In this document: positions 1-12,200 of the stretch, one piece after another
Numbering within the stretch: the stretch's first letter is position 1
Layout: each line of letters opens with the position of its first letter
From: Cristatella mucedo
Taxonomy: Eukaryota > Bryozoa > Phylactolaemata > Cristatellidae
Direction: 5' to 3'
DNA length: 60,000 bases
NCBI GenBank assembly: GCA_009760855.2
Contig: WPIO01000002.1
Coordinates: 14,070,001-14,130,000 of the forward strand
The notes under the pieces: generated by a model
Seen by the model: only the letters and a program-made list of their open reading frames with translations
Told to the model about the DNA's origin: nothing
Database searches by the model: none
Program-made: the position numbers and the translations under genes

Positions 1-15
1 CAAAGCTGTGGCATA

Positions 16-21
16 TTTAAT
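16..21 (-). terminator. Possible poly(A) signal ATTAAA
   Basis: On the minus strand ATTAAA begins 12 bases after the TGA of exon 17. It is a common signal variant but very close to the stop. The window ends before any downstream element can be judged. Confidence 0.25.
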
Positions 22-33
22 GTCCATGAAGCA

Positions 34-248
34 TCACAACACACTGAATTGCCCTCTTAGGGAATGCACAGCAGGCCAGAAATTCCTTTGGGAATTGCTT
101 GGCTGAAAAACAGAGATACAACAGGCCGAAGCTGGTTGCCACCTGCTAGCTAAAGAGTGCCAGCCACTGCATGAGTGCTGTGCTAGGTCGTACGGGGGGA
201 TCAAGATCGTATGATTAGGCATAACTTGAGACAGACTACTAGGCAAGG
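34..248 (-). CDS. Exon 17: C-terminus and stop codon
   Basis: With acceptor ATTAGCAAG it encodes 70 residues to TGA at 36-34. The alternative acceptors CCTAG and TAGTAG lie 10 and 13 bp downstream. NHTILIPPYDLAQHSCSGWH followed by SLASRW sits where active members have 'NHPCSF...AAYYSHLW', so the two Tyr that help transition-state binding are absent. The end (FSVL) is shorter than usual. Confidence 0.7.
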
Positions 249-3200
249 CTTGCTAATGGAAGGCTTAGTGATCTTCCGCCCTCTTTGATGGCGATGTGGG
301 CTTCTCTCCAATCACAATTCACAATGCAACCAGTTTCGGATATCTCTCTCTCCTTATTTCTCCCTCTCCTTTTATGAATGCAGAGGATGCTAATTTCGAA
401 GGACAACGACAGTTCTCCTAAGGTGCAAGAGAGGACATAACAAATTCACGTTCTTTCTACTGTATTCCATTTCACTTCATACACTATACAGTCTATTAAG
501 ATCAGCCCTCGTTTCTGAAGGATCACAAAACCTACAACGATGTCTTTCATGCAGTCCCAAATCATTGGCTCTTTACTCACAGGCCAGTTCAATTCATCAG
601 CCAAGGCATGAATTAAGAATAACCCAGAAACTTACCTTGAATGCATCTCCATGTCATATGCACTGATGTACAACTGCTCACAGATATCCACTGCATGCAT
701 ATGCTTTCGGGCTGAAATTGTACAGAGTACAGCAGAGAGTTATGGTTGATATTGAAAAAGTGATACACACTGATAAAACCACAATTCAAACACCCTGAAT
801 GCATACACAAGCACACCCCAACATACAAGCCGATCTTTGGCAGCACGTTCTAAAAACTTCTTTCAGGTGATTAAGATACAAAGAGCCACTTCTAGTTGCC
901 AAGACGACTTCCCATTCAAGGCCGAAACCACGGTAATCTGTTCACTTTTTCATACAAAAAACGGTGTGATGAGTGTATCTGATATGCAACTAGCAAGCAC
1001 TAATGTTTGATGGTCCAGAACAGCTGCCGAGAATTCTTTAAAAAAAAGTTTGCTCATGTTAGGTGTAATTCAATCCATTAGCACAACTAGCAGCTTGTCA
1101 TTGTACATTGTTACACCAAGTGTGAGAGCAATAACATACAAAAACATACCCGGATACATACCCAGACATGAATTTTCACAAGCGACCACCTTTAATCTTA
1201 CCGTAGCATTTCCGGGCTAACGCTTGCAAACTAACCACAACTTAGGGATTTTCACCAGGTCTCACATTTGGCACTTTTTCCCACATGCATAAATAGCCAC
1301 TGATAAAGTGCACTGCACAACCATGTGCAAACACTGACTGCACGTAGTCGAATGCATTAACACTCTGCTTGCTTATTTGACTAAACCACTTACCACTAAT
1401 GACACTTTGCACGTCAGTGTCACTTAGCGCTTGGCCACTTTCCCAATGGCGACTCATCTTTTTTAGCCAGTCGCCACGGAAAGCCAGGCCTTGCAAGACT
1501 TTTCCGCACACGCCGAGCGTGTCCTGAGCGAGGCCTCGCTGGCCGTGGATCTCGCTGTAAGGAGACCGGCTCAGCAGCTGCTGCAAGCCATTTCCAAACT
1601 GCAATTCACATAAACCAAGTCACGTGGATGGCAGTATGACAGTCCCAACACCGGAAGCCCACATAGAAAAGCACAGCTAAGCATACTTACTAACATGGCT
1701 AAAATACATATACAACAGTATATAAAATACATATAAAATATAGTAATCAGCTAGGGTCTATCGACACAGCTCAGATTTAAGAGGATGCGCATACCTGATA
1801 GCACAGCGACGTGATATCGGCAGGTGACATCAAGGCGGGCCTTTTGCCCAACGGAGGGCTGATGCTCAGGCTCAGTGTAGACAGTGGCAGAACATCAAAT
1901 AGGCCACTCCGTCCTGCAGGGTACCGTGACCGGGCGTCAATTACGTATTGCGTAGATCACCCACAGCAGCCACTTCGACAGCAGCCAGTGTGTCGACAAC
2001 AGTGCGACGACAAGCCAAGCACGACAGCAGAGAAATGGAAATCCACAGATCACCACAGAGTTCGAATTGTGGCACTACGAAATTCGGCAGCCCAAACAAG
2101 TACCGGTAAGTCCTTCAGCAATGGCTGCTGCTCTCGCTCAAATAATAACACTGGGAAGCTCGTTCGAGGTACCATAGAGAGCACAAGGCCTCTATAGCTG
2201 AGAACCCGATGTATAGACCCATCTGGTGTCTTAAAGGATGCTCGAAATATATACGATACAATCCTTAAAGAGCAGCCGAATGGTCACGGCTTACTTTTCA
2301 GCAGAAAAAAGAGATATATAAATTCAAAGTTTACAGCATGCAACATTCCAGCTCAGAGAAGGAACCGCAGACATTCCGTGTATTCATGCCACTGCCAGAT
2401 GCTGCAGTAGCACTATCACTTCCTTTCTATTGCACTGGCACACTTTGGAAATAAAAACGAACAGGAAAAAAGGCAGTTTGGCATCAACAAGAAAACGCCA
2501 TTTACGTATTTGACACTCGAGAATGGTGGAGCATGTGAGCAAAATCTGGCTCAAGTATGCGGATTCATAGTACATGATAAACATTTAAATTACACCTCAG
2601 CCACTGAGCTTGTTCATTAGGTTCCTGAACAAAATCCTATCGTGACGAAAGTATAATGTAATTCTTGTTTCCATATTCGAGAGCTTCGTATTCTTGGAGC
2701 AATTTACAAGTGTCCCAAGCTCGGCCTGCATATACCACAAGTTCGAACACACTTGGTGAAACACAGGCCGACACCAACACTGTTAGATTTAAAAGCCACT
2801 TATACAACTCTACCATACCATCTCCAGTTGTGTGCTAATATTATGCTAAAGCCACTCAAAAAATACCCTGGTCTTGGCAGCAAGTGCTCAACGTCATCAA
2901 CTTCCAGAGCAAACAGTACCGTGCTTACGGTTTTAGCTTACCGGAAGTCAACAATTAAACAAACAATCGACTGATTTAAGGATTCTTATCAATGTTAACT
3001 GCTGAGAGCCTTTACTCTACTATCTCATGATCTCACATAGGAATCTTAAAGACCCGAGGGGCTAAGAGTCTGGGGAGGGGTGCAAAAAACGTCTTACCAG
3101 TGCAAGCAAGCACCAACTCCTAAAAACATGTCGACAACATAGCAATGTCAGCTCAAAATTTGCATAAACGTGCCGTCTGAATAAGACGGGTCGAGCAAGA

Positions 3201-6200
3201 CCAACCTCTGCATGAATCCATCCAAACTACGCTGAGTTTTTGCTCCAATCGTGCATACGGATCTAGAAAGAAGTAGCCCAGCTGGCTGCCTGCAACAAGG
3301 GCAAATGACAGCATTTTTTGGGCGTTCACAAGCGGCTTTAAATGAATGCAATAAAAAAGAAAAACGCTTGGGGCTTTGGAACACCTTTGCAGGTTCTCCG
3401 GGAGTGCCGGCACTGTTTTGCCCGGCTTTAACAAAAAAATTAACGCTGCTCCTGCCCGACGGGGCACTATTTTAGCATCGCTAATCTTCAGCTTACAGGC
3501 CTCAGCTGTACCCACAACTTACGGAAGGAATGAGACAATAAATTACACGTCTTGCTGTGTGCGACTAATTGAATAGCAAGCACACTTCAATAGTGATTAC
3601 AAAACACTAATGCTAAACAATTGGCCTTTTAACTAAGCCCGTATATAAGGCAAATGTTCTGCATTGTGACATAAAACACTAGTGATATGTGGCCATCTAA
3701 TGTTTGAGACTCGTGATGATTCCAAGGATTCGCAGATTTTTCGGGCCACCACTTTACTAGCCCTGGCAATAAAATGTGCGACCTCATGTCTTGTTCTTAC
3801 TTAAGCAAAGTTATAAGTGAAGCACGAAGTCGTCACCGTCACAGCCCTGGCTACAGAAGAGTAGCTCTTATTGCCTTGGCGGTCAGGCCGTATCTAAGAA
3901 GTGAAAGCGGTGCAGAAACTAAAGGTGCAAGTTGGCAAGCACCAACTCGGGTACTTTTAGCCTAATCCAGCCGGATAGTTGGCAACATGCAGGGGCTTCA
4001 GCTTGTGCAAGCAAACAAACGGCTGGAAGCTGACTCGGCAGCAAGGCCGAACTGCCAAATCTAGGCACCCCACGGAGGTTACCAGCAGCTGACCCTGCCA
4101 CCGACCACCCCATCGCACGATGAACCGATTGTTGGCAATCCCCCCAAGCACTGTACTGGCCAACCGGATGTCGAGTGATATATGTGAATTGCATCCAGTA
4201 CGACTCTTCATTTAACAATGAGTTTCTACAATGGTTATTTTGCTGATGGCAAAGGCCAAAATCGTGACTTGCTTAGCAGCAGCATTGGACGAAGACAGAA
4301 GTTTGGTCAAAGATGTCGGTAGACTGCTTCAGCGGACACGAAGCACTGGATTACCTCATCAGTGGGTTGCTGGCATACTCGGCTCTATATCCATGCGCCC
4401 TCCGACACCGGCCAAGGTCAAGGTCCCTTCCAATAATCGCTTTGCTGCCCTTCCTTTGCTTAAAGATACAACGATATCACGGAGGATAAATCTGCCTTGT
4501 CCTGTTGCACGTCAATGCAGCAGGTGCTGGAATCTGTGCAGCTAGGGTCCTAGCAAGCTTAGCTCAGCAAGTGTTGTGGATTGGTAAGCATACACTCTAT
4601 GATGGTAGCAAACGAGGAGCCTTTTGTCAATCTCCCCAAAGGAGAAGGGTTTCGGTACGAACATTCGATCGTGCTTCCTTTGTAGCAAATGTAAATTGCC
4701 TATCAAAAGATCGAGTTCTCTAAGGGCGTTATATCAACTGCATTATTATTATACTTTCAGGCTTGGGTTTGATATGGAGGAAAATGCATTCTCGGTTGGG
4801 TATGTTTCATTGCTATTGGCGTAGGAGTTTTTGATTAAATTATAGGTATTATGAGCTAAGACGTGTACCCATATCAGGTTCACAATGTTGGAATTCTTTT
4901 TGAAAGTCACCTAGGTAGGTTCACTGCTGTTGGCATATAATTTTTTGATGAAACTATAGGTATCATGAGCCAAGACATGTAAGTAGGGGCAAACGACCCT
5001 AGCTGCGATTGGAGATACAGAATTTGTGTCAATGGTTATAGTGACAGCTAACGTTTTAATTCGCCAGAAACCCCATAAAGCACGTCCTCTAATAAATACA
5101 AGACTAGCATCGCTTCAAATAGAAATCCCTCGTGCAAACTCGTGAGGACTAGGGGCTTAATTGGTACAGGATCGGTGGCATGTGTACAAATGCACACATA
5201 CGCATACACATTTTACTTTCTATAACCCCACCTTTATTAAATTTGCTACGCATATAGACTGGCATACGTAGACTTTGATCAGCAGCCTGCATCCATGGAC
5301 ATAAAGCAGCTGCATGTAGCTGCACAGGACTGTTCGAAGTGGCTACTAGTTGGATAATTTATTCCAATGGACTTAGCTTTCTGGTCTACCAAGGCCAGCT
5401 GTGGCAGTCGACTTGGTATCTATGCAGCAGTATACTTCAATGAATGAAAAGAACCCTGATGGTCCATTTTGCCGTGCTGCACTACTCAATCACTGCATGC
5501 GTTAGCTCACGCGGGCATTAACTTATACGTACGACTGTAGAAGACGTAGCTAGATGCCTTATTCAGCCAGATTTAGAGTGCCATTAGACGAATTAAATAA
5601 AGCCTCTATATAGCAGCCCGAAAGGCTGCACAGCAGTCAAAACCATGGTTAGATGGTTTCCTGCTATCCTGCGACAACAAATTCTCCACTGCCACATTCC
5701 ATCGCAACTATTCACTGAATTCGTTCCTTAAAAGCAATGGTGGTCGCTTAGTACGGGCAAGCTTTCTGTAGAAGCGAAAGAGCCTTAGCGGTTTTCATTC
5801 AGCTTGCAATAGGCCCATGAAAAATTTTCTACTGAAGGCAATATATCTATGACCTGGGTCGTAAAATGACCTTACCAATATGCTGCCTCCCATCTTGGTG
5901 AGACTTTTCTTTCCGAGGACGGTTTCTGAGGGCGTTTTTCCAATCATTGTGGAGTCATTTGCTAACCTCCTCAGATCCTTGCTTGTGGCTTCAATTAACA
6001 TCTGAGATCAACAAAACATTGATGGTCTCCTTGGGGCTAAGCTTGATGCATTATAAACTCGTGTTAACTGATACATTAGCTGACATCGAGAACAGACCTA
6101 AATAGGCATGGTGTTTTGATAAAACTTGTCAGTAAACAACGATGCTCAGAGCTTGGGTCACGTCTTCGATATACAAGAATCATCACTTCCATGCTGCATT

Positions 6201-9200
6201 CGCAGCTCGAGTCGTAGTAATGAGCAGGATTTGGAAACCAATAGCCTGATGCACGGCCTACTAAATGCTAAAATGGTGGCCACAATGAAATACTAACATT
6301 TTTATGCATCTGTTATATTCATCATGTCTGCTTATTGGGATGCTAAGCAGTCGAAGCTGTTCAGCAATAGATTCAACTGATTGGTATGCTATTATTTTAG
6401 TCAAGAGTTAAAAATACAGAGGTGGTGGGAGGGAGTTGCATGAGCAAATATAACGGATTGTGCAAGTATATACCATATTTCCTTTAAAAAAATGAGATTA
6501 CGTCTTATATTAATTTTGCCTCAAAAGATGCATTAGGGCTTAATTACAGGGGATGTCTTATTTCTTCATGCTGGTTTGGCCCAGCAGTTAAGGCTGAGGT
6601 CGTGGGCTCGAGCCCCGAGGCACATGAAAAGCGCCTGAATAGAGATTAATGGGGTGCTATACAAATGAAATATATATTCAAGTACACAAATCTACATTTA
6701 TTCAGAGTAAGTCTTGCCGTCTTCTTCTGGAACATCGTCACAAATCTCTAAACAACCATCTCCGGCCTGAAGTGCAAGTAGAACCATTTGCGGCATAACT
6801 TCTTGTTTAAAAAACGTGAATCGATGGCAGAGATCACTAAACATTTTCTTTTGTAATCGAGTAGAGTTTTTATCACCACGCGATTCCATTTTTGTTGTTG
6901 AAAAATCACATATGAAATAAGTTTTTTGTGTGGAGGTTTCAAATGTTGACATACCAATAAAGCTGTGCCGAACATGTAGAATCTGGTTCCAAGGGCTGAA
7001 CTGTGGCCCCGAACCAGGGCTAAGATGACAACCTCTGGGTAGCTAGCCAATGCTATCGGAATTGTGAAGGCTTACGAATTATTTTCACGTTTATATGAAA
7101 AGCATTAGAAAGTGCTTCATCCAAGATCAAAGGTAAGCTAAAATACCTAAACATATCAAAGGCAACACCATATGCTTTCGGCGAGTTTCATCATCTAAAA
7201 GGGCAACTTGGGAGTACAGCTATCGAGTAGTAACTGACCTTCGGAATGAACTTCATATACATCCACGGTTGGGTGCCACGTGTTGGTAGGATTTCCTCGG
7301 GCCTTCTACAAAATGATGCAGCTACATGCTAGCACGAGGCAAACACATCCAACATCCAGCACGAGGCACAACGAATGACTGAGAGCAGCCAAATTAGATT
7401 GCAAGCATACAGATTTCCTTAACAGCAGCAGTTGGACAGTGGGAGTTTCAAATTAACAATGCAGTCAAAGGCATCGACCCATCCATTATGCATGTGCGAT
7501 GGCTATTAAACTAAACAGCAACTGGGCAGGGAGTGCAGGCCACTATAGTCCACAGCAAGTTCAGTACTGACGATAGGCAATTTGCATTTGTGCATCAATG
7601 GATATAAAGTCTAGCCACAAGTAGCAGAATGCGATAAGCCACAAAGAATCAGGAACGAAGAATCTTAAGAATGCTCAGTGCAAATAAACTGGGAATCAAT
7701 TGACAAGTTAAACTAGCTACAGCTTCAATTCCTGTAACAGCTATAATTGACAACAAGTTAGTGACCACAAAGGGATTAAATCATATTTACAGACTCAAAT
7801 TCACACAAATATCACACAGGTAATATAATTACTCCAACGGGACTCAGGGTTGTGAATGCCATTTAAAACCTATTCTGAAGATGTAACAGCCTAGTGGCAT
7901 GTGGAATAATCTCACTGTAGGTGAAATTACTTCTTACCACAACAGTGATACCAAGCAGTTTCTGGCACATTTCAAACAATCCATTTAGAACAACAGGAAA
8001 GGGAAAGTAGTCTTCAAAGTCTTGACTTTTCCTAAAATTCAAAAGAAGCTGTTAATAACATAGAAGGTACTTGTAAAGCAGCAGTCCAAAATGCAATTAG
8101 CGCAATGTGTATCATTCTGACAAAAATGACATTCCCAGAAAGAGAGACCGCCAGGCAATAGCTGCTAAGGTTTTCCTGCCACAACATAAACAAGGCCGTG
8201 GTAAGTTAGCCACTAAGGCCGTGGTAAGTTAGCCACTAAGGCCGCGGTAAGTCAGCCACTCTTATCTTTGTTATCCTGACAGTGGCGTATTTTTCGATGA
8301 GAGGCACACCACACTCAGTATATCGGACAACTTTGTTTGCATCATCATTTTTGTTTAAAGACTGCATTTACAAGTCCAAGCCGGCATTCCTGCTCTGCAG
8401 CATGAAGTCTTCTCACACCAGTAATCTTCTCACACCAATATCTTCTCACACCAGCTTCAGCCGGGCTGGAGCAGGTGCAACACCTTCCCCCCTACCCAAG
8501 GGACTTTAGTTGACTTGAACATCCTTTCCACTCACCGTTTGAAGAGGGTAACTTGACAGTCTTGGCTGCATTTCAGCTAGGCTTTGGAACGGAGAGAAAG
8601 TTTGGTAAAGATAAACACAATTAGGTGATTGGGCAAGGAGATATGGGGAAGGCAAAAAGAAGAAGACCGAGAAGAAACATGCTAATCGGGAGGATTGAAC
8701 ATAAATGAGGACGCATATCAGTCAGCGATGTGAATGCATAGCCATTGCAAAAGAAATGGGACACGGATCTCTACAGTTGGGATCTGCAAAGCAGATATTA
8801 ATATAACTAATAATATATAATTCATTTATATAGCACCCCAAGAGAACTTAATCTCTATTCAGGCGCTTCACATGTGCCTCGGGGCTCGAGCCCACGACCT
8901 CAGTCAGACCTTGGTCGGGGCGAGTACCTTAACCGCTAGACTAAACCAGCTCGGCATATTGCAAACAGTCTCACAGCTACAAAGTACGCAGATGCATAAG
9001 AAATATTTTTAGGCAAAGGCCTGAGGTCATTAGCTCTGCTGGACAGTCGATAAAATTGGCCGACAATAACTGCCGTCATTGGTTGGTCTTCCAATCACAA
9101 GTGAACCTGTTATCTCAGGAGCATATGCTTTCTCCTCAACGACCGATGGATGTGGGCAGATGGGAAGGCCCGAAACTGCCCATTGGGCAGGAAATGTGTG

Positions 9201-12200
9201 AACCATAACCTATGCAAGCTACTAGCATTGATCGAGAAGCCTTGCTACCAAGTGAAAAAACAAACAATGAAACAACACCGTTACTGTATACAGTGCAAAC
9301 CTGCATAGAATATCACAAGACTTACCCATATAAAGCTGCACACTGCCGCCTTCTATAGTAATATATGTCCCATGGCTGTAGCTTGTCTGCAAAGCCTTCA
9401 GAAGCTGCATACTGCTGTAACTGGGCCAGCTCGTCTAGTGCTTTTGGATGGAAATGTTGGCGAAGACTAAAGATCAATAAAAAGAAAATTCAAGAAACAA
9501 TCAGTTACATCTACAGGGCACAACAGTTGAAACCACAGGTGAGCAAAAACATATGTCAAAAAGTACAGCAGGCTAGGATCTGAGGACCAATGAAACCCAG
9601 TCCGAGGGATTGAAGCACATGGGTGCATATGACTATGAACCGGAGCCAACCTCCCTCTTACCGCTACACACTGTGGTAGCGATACAATGAACAATAGCTG
9701 CTGATGTGCACGGATGCTTTGAAATACAGTAGCAAAACCACCAAAGGGAAACCAAATATTTCACGGGAAGCTGTCCTACAATGCATATATATTCGGAACA
9801 CCTGCAACAGAGGCTTCACAAACACTACCCGATCATGACAGACGAATTTATGTAACAACAATGACGACCAATCATGTGAGTGTGCCCAGGGTACGGCCGA
9901 TTAAACTATTTCATAGTTGTAGCTCACCACTGCAGTAGTTTTGGCTTCTCAGATTTAACAAATGAAAATTGCCACCTTCAACTAAGAGGCAGTCGGCGGA
10001 ACTGTGGCACCTGCTCGTCTTGGCCCACCGGATTTGCAATACCAAGCACCGATTCCAAACTGCCTCAAAAAGTATGAAAACTTTTCTAGACAGACTAATG
10101 CACGACAAACAGGGGCTGCCCGCCACAATTACGCCCAAGACGGAGCAAAGCCTTAGCCTCGTCCGAGGTGTCAATCGTAGGTCTTTGAATGGGCGTGCCG
10201 GCCAAGCGGCTTTCTGCCAGCCCGGCACGCCCTATCCAAGTCCAACAGAGGACATCGACCTCCCGGCTATTCCTCCTACGGCCATTATAATGAAACTCCT
10301 TGCACCTTTGCATCTTCAAAAAAATACGACGGCCAAGACGGTTAAAGGCCGGTAGCCTTTCTTTCTGACGTGCAGTTTCCCAGGCTAGCACCAGTTACCA
10401 TTGTCAGAATGCGGGTCTTGCTACGGTCTGCTCCAGTCTAGTGGCAGAGAGCCGGTTGTCAAGCACTGGTGCTAATGCTGACCACACCTCGCTTGCACTG
10501 CCTGATATTCAACTTACTTTGCACGCCTAGCATTGGATGACTGATTTCTGTAGCCGATGCAAAATTGCAGCTGCAGCTATTTTCGCTTGAGCAAGCTGCA
10601 GAAAGAAGATGAGAGCACGGCCCTAATATCTGGCAACCAGCACTGCAATATCTCATCTATTATTGAACTAACATCTAGCCAGACAGTGGTCGATGGCTGG
10701 CTCATGTAAGTGTACAGACAGGAAAAGGACTGTGATCCCCAGTCCCTGGCATGGTCAGTGCTTGGCACACAACCTCACCTTAATCCCGGGAGGTCTGCAA
10801 CGAACTATGTTTCTGAGTGGCTGCATGAGTGCTTTTGCATGTTTTTCTATGCATGATACATTGCTCGCCATTAATTCGTGATTATTGCTTCTCTTGCAGT
10901 GGGTTGTAAAGGTATCTGGACGGAGCTCTAGTTCCCTTAGAGCCATATAGAAAGACTTCTTACAATTATTTTGTTTAAACTGCTATTCAGCCTGAATCTT
11001 CAATTAACAGCATTAAATAACTTAATTTTCACTTAATCTTCATTTAACAGCTTTAAATACATGGACACAAGGAAATTTAAGATTTTCTATGGTGAGCGCC
11101 AAAGTTATTTATACAGGATTACATACTTACATTAATGAGGGCTGACCGTCCCTATTCTTTCTATAATTCCTTCATCACCGGGGCATTGACTGACTCAATA
11201 TTCGGTAAAACTCGGAGTTTGGCACTCATACAAGTGTGTATGCCGACCAAGAAGTTGCTCAGGACACGATGAGACACAATTCACACAATTCTCAGCTCCA
11301 AGTAAGCACATCAACCTGTTTCACAGATGCTCAATAGGGTTGAGATCGGGAGACTGGCTTGGCCAATAAAGGACTTGGACACCTGAGTCTGCAAAGAATT
11401 GCTTAGCTGCCCTTGTAGTATGCTTGGAGTCGTTAAACATTTGCTAAGCATAGTTCTCCCCCACATGAGCTCCGGCAAATGGAAACTCACCAAACATTTT
11501 GGACAGTGTCTATGAACACGTTCCAATCAATAATCTCCTTAATGCAGGAAGAGTCCCGACACCAGAAGCAGAAAAATGCAATCAAACAAGCCCACTTCTG
11601 CTACCATATTTGTACATACATTGTAAGCAGTCCGAGTGATACTCTTCATGTTTTCTATGGCCGACGAAAGCTCTTCGTTTGCATGTTCTTTATTTTTTTC
11701 TTTCTTTGTTTCTATCTTCTACGTGGATCATGAATTTACTTTCGCCGTGATCTGTTACTAGGTGGGCGTGTTGACGTGTTCATTGCAGATGGCCTTTCTG
11801 TTGTCACTCGTTAATTACCGGCTTGCATTTGCCGACACTTCAATAAATGCAATGCTCCAAAAGCCTTATACGAACTATATTGACACTTCAAGCTTATACA
11901 GTAGGAATTTGAGAAAGCTCAAAGTAAGGCTTTCCTTTGACCCAGTGCAGCCAGCTGTAGTGGGCAGTCATCAATTTTTGCCGTAGCACGTGGCCGGCTA
12001 GAGAATGATAAGAGGACCATGCTGTCATCCTGAAAATATTTCTTCAGGATGTACTTGCCAGTCCAATTGCTAATACCAAGTGCATCAAAGCCAAATTTAA
12101 ATGAGGAACGACTTGACCTTACAACTGATTTTACTGCTTAGTTGTATTGTCTTTCCCATGACAAGAAAGCATCATACGAGCAGTCTACAAATGAGGTGCA

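Larger units (their letters stand above)
3290..7238. other. Intron 11, mostly featureless
   Basis: Apart from the LINE tail at 4660-4760, the direct repeat at 4828-4980 and SINE A at 6568-6680, I see no homology or structured repeat. Plus-strand frames near 4231-4723 have no recognisable family. Confidence 0.5.

Noticed and set aside
1811-2197. 128-codon plus-strand open frame
   Set aside because: It is largely antisense to exon 13 and intron 12, with no homology or codon signal.
8880-8955. tRNA genes suggested by GGTTCGAATCC / GGGCTCGAGCCC boxes (also 18190, 23100, 51995)
   Set aside because: Each is the head of a tRNA-derived SINE with a common non-tRNA body and tail. The acceptor and anticodon arms do not fold as an intact tRNA.
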